From positions 1 through 5,093 of the forward strand of contig JBBQEU010000175.1 of assembly GCA_038321235.1 (NCBI GenBank): a stretch of 5,093 bases of DNA, written 5' to 3'. The position numbers and the translations under genes are program-made. This document shows positions 1 to 5,093 of the stretch, one piece after another. Below the pieces are notes generated by a model. The model did not search any database. It was not told the origin of the DNA and was given only the letters and a program-made list of their open reading frames with translations. Source of the stretch: Sva-07 sp038321235 (lineage in GTDB: Bacteria > Actinomycetota > Acidimicrobiia > Acidimicrobiales > Ilumatobacteraceae). Position 1 is the stretch's first letter. Each line of letters opens with the position of its first letter.

Positions 1-497
1 TCGCGCACGGTGACGACCTTGGCGGTGATCGATCCGGGAGTTGCCGCACGCATCCGGTTGAGCCGGTCGGCGTCGGCGATCACGATCTTCGAGTCGGAGT
101 CGTCGAGGGCGAACACCATCTCGTCGGTCTGCCACCAAGCGTTCATCGGCACGGCCACGGCGCCCACCGACGTGATGGCGGCGAACGCAGCGATCCACTC
201 CGGGTAGTTGCGCATCGCGATGGCGACCCGGTCGCCGTTGGTGACACCGAGATCGTGCACGAGTGCATGGCCGATCTGGCCGATCAGTTCGATCACCCGC
301 GGCATCGGCCAACGTTCGTCCTCGAAGATGATGAAGTCGTCGGTGCGGGTGGCCGCAGCAGCGAACAACCACCGGATGTTCGGCGGTGTCCCGGTGAACA
401 CCTTGGTCGGCACGTCGTGGACGTCGACCACCTGGATCTCGAACCGCGTGCCCGGTGCGCAGACCCCGGCGCACGCTTGCTGGAATGTCATCGTCAT
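1..497 (-). CDS. Acyl-CoA synthetase / AMP-binding adenylate-forming ligase, N-terminal part (runs off left edge)
   Basis: Seen: an open minus-strand frame from ATG at 497 continues to base 1 without a stop, giving 165 codons of an incomplete protein. Residues about 57-130 carry the N-terminal hallmarks of the ANL (acyl-CoA synthetase) superfamily: FEDERW, then GDRVAIAMRNYPEW (88-101) and GAVAVPMNAWW (112-122). The P-loop (TSGTTG-like) and the rest of the AMP-binding domain lie outside the window. Family knowledge: these cytoplasmic enzymes activate a carboxylic acid with ATP to an acyl-adenylate and then to acyl-CoA; the usual length is about 500-560 residues, so roughly two thirds are missing. 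The NAWW motif resembles actinobacterial fatty-acid-CoA-ligase-like (FadD-type) proteins, but the substrate cannot be told. Start choice: a TGA in frame at 530-528 limits the start to GTG 515, ATG 497 or ATG 491. ATG 497 is preferred, though no clear ribosome site precedes it. It is divergent from the secernin-like gene at 589. Confidence 0.9.
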   Translation of the reverse strand, partial: MTMTFQQACAGVCAPGTRFEIQVVDVHDVPTKVFTGTPPNIRWLFAAAATRTDDFIIFEDERWPMPRVIELIGQIGHALVHDLGVTNGDRVAIAMRNYPEWIAAFAAITSVGAVAVPMNAWWQTDEMVFALDDSDSKIVIADADRLNRMRAATPGSITAKVVTVR

Positions 498-588
498 GGC
501 TGCCCGTCGTAGCACATCTCCCGACCGTCACACGGTGCCGGGACCCGTCCTCGGGAGCTGTGTCGAGGTGGGATGTAACGTCGGGAAC
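498..588. promoter_or_regulatory. Divergent intergenic region between ligase and secernin-like gene
   Basis: These 91 bp separate the start codons of two genes that point away from each other, so at least part of both promoters should lie here. That follows from the layout and is not based on matches to a known operator. I see no convincing palindromic operator and no TTGACA-type -35 box. On the plus strand there is a TANNNT-type -10 candidate (576-581), listed separately. On the minus strand no good -10 match stands out. If the ligase starts at the upstream GTG (515), the spacer shrinks to about 73 bp. Confidence 0.4.
576..581 (+). promoter_or_regulatory. Candidate -10 box for a leaderless secernin-like transcript
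   Basis: Seen: TAACGT fits the actinobacterial TANNNT -10 pattern and is followed by exactly 7 nt before GTG 589. That spacing would put the transcription start on or next to the start codon. A purine-rich GAGGTGGGA lies at 565-573, but it ends 15 nt before the GTG, too far for a normal ribosome site. Leaderless transcripts starting at ATG/GTG are common in actinobacteria (known). Its use here is inference, and a single hexamer with no -35 box is weak evidence. Confidence 0.27.
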
Positions 589-1818
589 GTGTGCGACACG
601 TTGGTCTCGATGACGCCAGATGGCGTGCTGTTCGCAAAGAACAGCGATCGCGACCCGAACGAAGCGCAACTCCCTCGCTGGTACCCGGCGACCGACCATC
701 GAACCGCACAGGGCACCGGACCGGCCGAGGTGGAGTGCACGTGGATCTCGATCCCCCAGCTCGAACGCACGCATGCCGTGCTGCTGTCGCAGCCGTGGTG
801 GATGTGGGGCGCCGAGATGGGAGCGAACGAACACGGCGTCGTGATCGGCAACGAAGCGGTGTTCACCAACCAGCCGCTCGGCGAACCTGCGCTGCTCGGG
901 ATGGATCTCCTGCGGCTCGCGCTCGAGCGCGCCGCCACTGCCGACGACGCGGTCGGCGTGATCGTCGAGCTGCTCGAACGTCACGGTCAGGGCGGGCCGT
1001 GCAGCCACGAGAAGCCGGGGTTCTCGTACCACAACAGCTTTCTCGTCGCCGACGCGTCGGATGCGTTCGTGTTGGAGACCGCCGGTTCCAACTGGGCCGT
1101 CGAACAGGTCACCGGTCGCGGGCGCTCGATCTCGAACGGGCTCACGATCGCCGGCTTCGCCGAGGAGTTCACCTCGACGAGCGCCGCTCGCAACACGTCG
1201 TGCACGTCCCGTCGCTCACGCACGCAGCCGGCAGCGGACGCAGCGGTGGACGTGGCCGACATGTTCGCCGCACTCCGCGATCACGGCGGAAACCCATCGC
1301 CGATCTGGTCGCCGACCGACGGCGCCATGGGGGCACCGTGCGTACACGCTGGTGGCGCGGTGTCGTCGTCGCAGAGCACCGCCTCGTGGGTCAGCGACCT
1401 GCGCGGTGACCCGTTGCACTGGGTGACCGCCACCTCGGCGCCGTGCACCTCGACGTTCCACCCGGTCAGAGTGGACCAGCCGCTTGGTCAACTGGCCACG
1501 TTCGGGCCCGATCCGACGAACCGCTACGACCCCGACAGTCGCTGGTGGACGCACGAGATGCTGCACCGCCGGGCGCTGCTCGACCTCCGAGCGTCGATCG
1601 CTGGCTTCGCGACGAGTCGCGACCTGATCGAGCGCGAGTGGATCGACTCTCCGCCCGACAGCGCGACGGCGTTCGCCACGTCGTTCGAAGCAGAGCGTCA
1701 CTGGCTGGCCGACCTCGTCGCGGCCGACCACGCCGACGTCCGCTCGCACTGGCTGCGCGATCTGTGGCACGGGCTCGACGAGGCGGCTGGTGTGCCCATC
1801 GCGGCCCGTTCCGCCTGA
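589..1818 (+). CDS. Secernin-family protein (peptidase C69-like Ntn hydrolase)
   Basis: Seen: 409 residues, with GTG read as Met1 and Cys at residue 2 (V-CDTLVSM). Further motifs are FAKNSDRDPNE (15-25), VECTWISIPQ (48-57), WWMWGAEMGANEHGV (70-84), NEAV (88-91), LLGMDLLRLALERA (102-115), ERHGQGG (130-136), FVLETAGSNWAVE (160-172), SNGLTI (182-187) and APCVH (249-253). This run of motifs matches animal secernins closely (human SCRN1 is about 414 residues) and bacterial C69-like proteins. Family knowledge: C69 enzymes are N-terminal-nucleophile hydrolases (dipeptidases/amidases) whose catalytic Cys becomes the N-terminus; the substrates of secernins are not established. Start choice: the frame stays open upstream to 208, but that part overlaps the divergent ligase, and GTG 589 exposes Cys2 after Met removal. 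GTG 568 is the main alternative and would give a short propeptide. Residues 190-215 are shorter and less conserved-looking than I expect for the family. No signal peptide or membrane segment is seen, so it is probably cytosolic. Confidence 0.9.
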   Translation: MCDTLVSMTPDGVLFAKNSDRDPNEAQLPRWYPATDHRTAQGTGPAEVECTWISIPQLERTHAVLLSQPWWMWGAEMGANEHGVVIGNEAVFTNQPLGEPALLGMDLLRLALERAATADDAVGVIVELLERHGQGGPCSHEKPGFSYHNSFLVADASDAFVLETAGSNWAVEQVTGRGRSISNGLTIAGFAEEFTSTSAARNTSCTSRRSRTQPAADAAVDVADMFAALRDHGGNPSPIWSPTDGAMGAPCVHAGGAVSSSQSTASWVSDLRGDPLHWVTATSAPCTSTFHPVRVDQPLGQLATFGPDPTNRYDPDSRWWTHEMLHRRALLDLRASIAGFATSRDLIEREWIDSPPDSATAFATSFEAERHWLADLVAADHADVRSHWLRDLWHGLDEAAGVPIAARSA

Positions 1819-1888
1819 CTCGTCTCCCGTCTGACTTCGACAGCGTCTGCCATGCGTGATCCCGCGCACGATCGGGTAGTGCCGACGC

Positions 1889-2701
1889 ATGAGTACCAAT
1901 CATCTCCGCTCCCAAGCCGGTGGCAACCCCGCTCAGGGGCCGCACCCCGACGTCGCCAATCCCGCACCGAGCCCGTCGGCGGGGGAAGACTTCCCCGACC
2001 GACCAGCCGAGGACGTGGCCGACCGGCCGCAGGACCAGCCCGACCTCGACGCCTTCGCCGAACGCATGGGTACCGACCAACTCGAAGGCCGTTCTGCGGC
2101 ACGCCTCGGGGTCGTCGACGAAAAGCGTGACTGGCGAACCCCGGTGGCGACCGCAGTCACCGGGCTGGCTTCGGGAGCGCGCGTTGTCGGCGAACGCCTC
2201 AAGGCGGTGTCGGACAAGCTGGTGGCCGACGGCGACGGTGAACTCGATCTCGCTGCGCTGCGGGAGCGGGTCGCGAAGGTTCGAACCGTGATGCTGACAT
2301 CGGTCGACGAGCGGGGCACGCTGTCGTCGAGGCCGCTGACCGTGCAGCACGTCGCCGAGTCGGGTGATGTCCACTTCGTCGTCGACCGAGACGCCGACTG
2401 GGTGTCGCCCGCGATGGACGCCGTCAATGTGGCCTTCGTCGATGGCTCGACAACGTGGATCTCCGTCGCTGGCCGAGGCGTGCTCGACCACGACAGCCAG
2501 CTCCTCGACGACCTGTGGAATCCGCTGCTCGACTCGTTCTTCCCCGACGGTCGGGCGAGTGCGATCGTGCTGAGCGTGCAAGCCGATCGGTGGGAGTACT
2601 GGACCGAGCCGAACAAGCTCAACCAGCTGGTCGAGATCGCCAAGGCGCAGGCGAGCGACGACCGGCCCGACATGGGCAATTCGGGCACCGTCGAGACCTG
2701 A
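1889..2701 (+). CDS. General stress protein 26-like, PNPOx-fold (pyridoxamine 5'-phosphate oxidase-related) protein with long N-terminal extension
   Basis: Seen: 270 residues. The C-terminal half (about 125-240) is the split-barrel domain: VRTVMLTSVDERGTLSSRPL (131-150), VHFVVDRDADWV (161-172), VNVAFVD (179-185), WISVAGRG (190-197), LWNPLLDSFFPDG (209-221) and WEYW (235-238). These match the Pyrid_ox_like / general stress protein 26 family, whose members are about 150-170 residues and bind FMN or related flavin-type cofactors; the reaction is generally undefined. Residues 1-80 are Pro/Asp/Ala-rich and look disordered, and 81-130 look amphipathic and helical. This extension roughly doubles the usual size. 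Start: an in-frame TAG at 1877-1879, with no start codon between it and ATG 1889, makes 1889 the earliest possible start. No Shine-Dalgarno precedes it. An internal ATG at 2066 (Met60) would give a shorter form. It lies 70 bp after the secernin-like gene on the same strand, so co-transcription is possible but not shown. A hairpin follows the stop. Confidence 0.85.
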   Translation: MSTNHLRSQAGGNPAQGPHPDVANPAPSPSAGEDFPDRPAEDVADRPQDQPDLDAFAERMGTDQLEGRSAARLGVVDEKRDWRTPVATAVTGLASGARVVGERLKAVSDKLVADGDGELDLAALRERVAKVRTVMLTSVDERGTLSSRPLTVQHVAESGDVHFVVDRDADWVSPAMDAVNVAFVDGSTTWISVAGRGVLDHDSQLLDDLWNPLLDSFFPDGRASAIVLSVQADRWEYWTEPNKLNQLVEIAKAQASDDRPDMGNSGTVET

Positions 2702-2725
2702 GTCGCGATCAACCCGTCGGATGCC

Positions 2726-2760
2726 GAGCGAACCCGCCACCACAGGCGGGCGCTTCGCTC
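2726..2760. terminator. Bidirectional hairpin terminator between convergent genes
   Basis: Seen: GAGCGAA+CCCGCC (2726-2738), a six-base loop ACCACA, then GGCGGG (2745-2750), a three-base CGC bulge and TTCGCTC (2754-2760). That gives 13 paired bases interrupted by one bulge. It sits in the 71-bp gap between the stops of two converging genes, so it can serve both strands. No T-run follows on either side, which is common for hairpin terminators in high-GC actinobacteria. The function is inferred from structure and position. Confidence 0.7.
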
Positions 2761-2772
2761 ATCGCTTGCGGG

Positions 2773-4881
2773 TCAGGTGCTGTACTGGTGGAGGGCGCCG
2801 CCTTCGGAGGCGAGGCGTTCGAGCAGCGGCGACAGCTTCCAGTGGTGGCCACCAAGGGTGTCGCTGTAGTGCTGGATCTTCTCGACGATGTCGACGAGGC
2901 CGACCGAGTCTGCCCAGTACATCGGACCGCCCCGGTAGACCGGCCAGCCGTAGCCGTTGACCCACACCACGTCGATGTCGCTGCCGCGGATGGCGATGCC
3001 TTCGTCGAGGATCTTCGCGCCCTCGTTGACCATTGGGTACAACAGGCGCTCGAGCACCTCTTGGTCGGTGACCTCACGCTGTTCGATGCCCTGACCGACT
3101 GCGAAACTGCGGATCTGCTCGACCACTTCGGGGTCAGGCGAGGACGCCCGGGTCTCGGGGTCGTAGGTGTAGTAGCCGCGGCCGTTCTTCTGGCCGCGCC
3201 GTCCGTTCTCGCACAGCACCTCGCGAACCGTGGAGCTGGACGACGTCTCCTCCTTCCAGCCGATGTCGAGGCCGGCGAGGTCGCTCATCGCAAACGGGCC
3301 CATGGGGAACCCGAACTCGAACAGCACGTTGTCGACCTGTGCCGGCGTGGCGCCTTCGAGGATCATCCGCTCGGCTTCGGCGCCGCGCATGAACAGCATG
3401 CGGTTGCCGACGAAGCCGCGGCAGACGCCGACCATCACCGGCACCTTGCCGATCTTCTTGCCGATCGCCATGGTGGTGGCCACGACCGTGTCGGACGACT
3501 TGTCGCCACGCACGTTCTCGAGGAGCTTCATCACGTTGGCGGGCGAGAAGAAGTGCATGCCGATGACGCTCTCGGGGCGGGATGTCGCAGCGGCGATTTC
3601 GTTGATGTCGAGCGCTGATGTGTTCGAGGCCAGGATCGCGCCCGGCTTACAGATCTCATCGAGCTCGCCGAAGATCGTCTTCTTCAGATCCATGTCCTCG
3701 AAGACCGCTTCGATGACCATGTCGCAGTCGGCGAAGTCGGCCTTGTCGGTCGAGCCGGTGATCAGAGCCATGCGCTGCTCGACCGCCTCGGCCGGGATCG
3801 ACCCGCGTGACGCCGAGCGCTCGTAGTTCTTGCGGACCACGCCGAGACCGCGGTCGAGGGCGGCCTGATCGCGCTCGACGATCGTGACGGCGATGCCGAC
3901 GTTGGCGAAGTTCATGGCGATACCGCCGCCCATCGTGCCCGCGCCGAGTACACCGCACTTCTGCACGTCGATGATCGGGGTGTCCTTGGCGATGTCAGGG
4001 ATCTTGTTGGCGGCGCGTTCGGCGAAGAACGCGTAGCGCTGGGCGCCTGACTGCGAGCCGGTCATCAGCTCCATGAAGAGCTTGCCCTCCACCGTGAGGC
4101 CCTCGTCGAACGGCAGGTTCGCAGCAGCCTCGATGCACTGGATGTTGTACTCGGGGGCCAGGAAACCACGGGTCTTGCGGGCGATCGAGGCGCGGAAGTC
4201 GGCGAACAACTGATCGTTGCCGCGAGCGTCGAGCACCTTCTCGTCGCGGTCACGCACTCGGGCGAGCGGAAGGCTCTCGGCCACGGCCTTGTTGGCGAAC
4301 GCGACGGCTGCGTCACGCAGTTCGGCGGGGCCGCCAGCGGTGACGTCGTCGATCAGGCCGGCTTCGAGGGCTTCGCCGGTGCCGATGTGACGACCCGATG
4401 TCATCATCTCGAGCGCCTTGGGCACGCCGACCAGGCGAGGGAGGCGCTGGGTGCCGCCGGCGCCGGGGAGCAGGCCGAGGTTGACCTCGGGCAGCCCGAA
4501 CTTTGCCGAGTCGACGCCAACGCGGAAGTGTGCGCAGAGGGCGACTTCGAGGCCGCCACCGAGCGCGGTGCCGTGGATCGCTGCGATGACAGGAACCGGC
4601 GCATTCTCCATCGCGGCCTGCACCTCGTGGAGACCTGCGGCCTGGGGCACGTTGCCGCCGAACTCGCTGATGTCGGCGCCAGCGATGAACGTGCGACCGT
4701 CGCAGATGACGACGACGGCCTTGGCGCCACCATCGACTGCCTGGTTGATCCCATCGAACAGCCCCTGGCGTACATGCCAGCTGAGCGCGTTGACCGGCGG
4801 GTTGTCGACGATGACGAGGGCGATGTCGCCGACGTCGGCGGCGACGATTTCGAGGCGGACAGATTCAGAGATCGCAGTCAT
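2773..4881 (-). CDS. Bifunctional enoyl-CoA hydratase / 3-hydroxyacyl-CoA dehydrogenase (MFE1/FadB-like)
   Basis: Complete, 702 residues; cytosolic beta-oxidation enzyme that hydrates 2-enoyl-CoA and then oxidises 3-hydroxyacyl-CoA with NAD. Seen: the crotonase domain (about 10-200) has FIAGADISEF (65-74), GTALGGGLEVAL with Glu112 and LPEVNLGLLPGAGG with Glu132, the two catalytic glutamates. A linker (255-300) includes LPFDEGL, QSGAQRYAFFAER and KIPDI. The NAD-binding domain has GAGTMGGG (313-320), Glu337, ASNTSALD with Ser422, His443 in GMHFFSPANVMKLLE, Glu455 and Asn493. The spacing of these four residues equals that of Ser137, His158, Glu170 and Asn208 in human HAD. Two C-terminal 3HCDH domains follow (about 488-575 and 600-700). 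NPPVNALSWHVRQGL and the linker resemble the peroxisomal-type MFE1 (EHHADH) more than E. coli FadB. Start: an in-frame TGA at 4893-4891 makes ATG 4881 the first ATG. No strong Shine-Dalgarno is present. No thiolase gene is visible in the window. Confidence 0.95.
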   Translation of the reverse strand: MTAISESVRLEIVAADVGDIALVIVDNPPVNALSWHVRQGLFDGINQAVDGGAKAVVVICDGRTFIAGADISEFGGNVPQAAGLHEVQAAMENAPVPVIAAIHGTALGGGLEVALCAHFRVGVDSAKFGLPEVNLGLLPGAGGTQRLPRLVGVPKALEMMTSGRHIGTGEALEAGLIDDVTAGGPAELRDAAVAFANKAVAESLPLARVRDRDEKVLDARGNDQLFADFRASIARKTRGFLAPEYNIQCIEAAANLPFDEGLTVEGKLFMELMTGSQSGAQRYAFFAERAANKIPDIAKDTPIIDVQKCGVLGAGTMGGGIAMNFANVGIAVTIVERDQAALDRGLGVVRKNYERSASRGSIPAEAVEQRMALITGSTDKADFADCDMVIEAVFEDMDLKKTIFGELDEICKPGAILASNTSALDINEIAAATSRPESVIGMHFFSPANVMKLLENVRGDKSSDTVVATTMAIGKKIGKVPVMVGVCRGFVGNRMLFMRGAEAERMILEGATPAQVDNVLFEFGFPMGPFAMSDLAGLDIGWKEETSSSSTVREVLCENGRRGQKNGRGYYTYDPETRASSPDPEVVEQIRSFAVGQGIEQREVTDQEVLERLLYPMVNEGAKILDEGIAIRGSDIDVVWVNGYGWPVYRGGPMYWADSVGLVDIVEKIQHYSDTLGGHHWKLSPLLERLASEGGALHQYST

Positions 4882-4920
4882 GCTCGTCAGTCAAGCACCC
4901 CGCACTCGCACCCTCCGATT

Positions 4921-4998
4921 CGGGATTACATCTGGGGTCAGACCCACGATGTAATCGGCCAGCGATTACATCGTGGGTCTGACCCCTGATGTAACCCG
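4921..4998. repeat. Nested 78-bp inverted repeat (REP/BIME-like) with a 9-bp GATTACATC unit and GGGTC-N-GACCC core
   Basis: Seen: the left arm 4921-4957 pairs with the right arm 4963-4998 around a 5-base loop (GCCAG). The inner 24 bp (4934-4957 with 4963-4986) are a perfect match; the outer parts differ by one indel and one mismatch. Each arm is itself palindromic. The left arm holds GATTACATC (4924-4932) and GATGTAATC (4948-4956) around GGGTC-A-GACCC. The right arm holds GATTACATC (4964-4972) and GATGTAACC (4988-4996) around GGGTC-T-GACCC. It can therefore fold as one long hairpin or as two tandem hairpins. It is AT-richer than its surroundings. It begins 39 bp upstream of the start of the bifunctional enzyme gene and ends one base before the stop codon of the minus-strand gene at 5000. 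A role as terminator or mRNA 3'-end stabiliser for that gene, or a dispersed REP-like element, is inference. Confidence 0.85.
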
Positions 4999-4999
4999 G

Positions 5000-5093
5000 C
5001 TACGGGGCGATGGCGTTGCCGGGGAGGTTGCCGTCGGGGTGGAGGGCCGACTGGAAGCGGCGCATGCCGGCGAGCCAGCGGTCGCGATCGGTT
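5000..5093 (-). CDS. Unidentified protein, C-terminal 30 codons (runs off right edge)
   Basis: Seen: reading the minus strand from the right edge, a frame of 30 sense codons with strong G/C third positions ends in TAG (5002-5000). It encodes TDRDRWLAGMRRFQSALH followed by PDGNLPGNAIAP. The coding-like composition, the clean stop and the hairpin repeat immediately behind it support a real gene end. I do not recognise the family from so short a tail and assign no function. It points the same way as the bifunctional beta-oxidation gene, 118 bp upstream of that gene's start, with the inverted repeat between them. Read-through into that gene is possible but would have to pass the hairpin. Confidence 0.6.
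   Translation of the reverse strand, partial: TDRDRWLAGMRRFQSALHPDGNLPGNAIAP

Noticed and set aside
208..588. Upstream extension of the secernin-like frame, open back to ATG 208
   Set aside because: It lies antisense to the acyl-CoA synthetase N-terminus, its translation shows no family resemblance, and the conserved Ntn-type start (Cys-Asp-Thr) begins at 589-600.
1135..1240. Possible frameshift in the secernin-like gene, where residues 190-215 look poorly conserved
   Set aside because: The frame stays open and family motifs (VADM..LRDHG, APCVH) resume in the same frame. Neither alternative frame carries recognisable secernin sequence here, so a natural shortening is simpler.
1466..2743. 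Long minus-strand open frames antisense to the secernin-like and PNPOx-fold genes
   Set aside because: The translations are Arg/Ser/Gly-rich without recognisable motifs, as expected for shadows of high-GC genes; the plus-strand proteins have clear family motifs.
2455..3618. Long plus-strand open frame across the 3' half of the bifunctional beta-oxidation gene
   Set aside because: It overlaps the end of the PNPOx-fold gene, the terminator hairpin and the opposite-strand enzyme. Its translation has no domain signals and is a codon-bias shadow.
4387..4989. Plus-strand open frame antisense to the crotonase domain and running into the inverted repeat
   Set aside because: The opposite strand encodes an intact crotonase domain with catalytic residues, and this frame's ending inside the repeat looks accidental.
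4921..4998. CRISPR array or phage attachment site
   Set aside because: The repeats are inverted and only 9-24 bp with no regular unique spacers, and there is no cas gene, integrase or tRNA nearby.

Overview
The window is GC-rich, shows third-codon-position G/C bias and has no Shine-Dalgarno-dominated starts. Together with the protein relatives it suggests, this points to a high-GC actinobacterial genome. An Acidimicrobiia-type lineage is my guess and cannot be proved from this sequence alone. No rRNA, tRNA, CRISPR array, phage gene or transposase gene is visible.

Layout from left to right: (1) The 5' part of an acyl-CoA synthetase / adenylate-forming ligase runs leftward off the edge (1-497, minus). 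(2) A 91-bp divergent spacer (498-588) separates it from a secernin-family (peptidase C69-like) Ntn-hydrolase gene (589-1818, plus). The GTG start places a cysteine directly after the initiator. (3) After a 70-bp gap comes a general-stress-protein-26-like, PNPOx-fold flavin-type protein with an unusually long N-terminal extension (1889-2701, plus). (4) A short convergent spacer holds a strong hairpin that probably terminates transcription from both sides (2726-2760). (5) A complete bifunctional enoyl-CoA hydratase / 3-hydroxyacyl-CoA dehydrogenase of the MFE1 (EHHADH)-like type follows (2773-4881, minus). (6) Upstream of it lies a 78-bp nested inverted repeat built from a 9-bp unit and a GGGTC/GACCC core (4921-4998). 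It abuts the stop codon of another minus-strand gene, of which only the last 30 codons are present (5000-5093).

Functionally, the two minus-strand metabolic genes fit fatty-acid (or other acyl-chain) degradation: the ligase activates an acid to its CoA thioester, and the bifunctional enzyme performs hydration and NAD-dependent oxidation. They are separated by two plus-strand genes and so are not one operon. No thiolase or acyl-CoA dehydrogenase is recognisable in the window. The secernin-like and stress-protein-like genes have no obvious link to that pathway.

I see no convincing new multi-gene system. The items most worth a second look are the nested inverted repeat, the bacterial secernin with its possible leaderless start, and the long low-complexity N-terminus of the PNPOx-fold protein.
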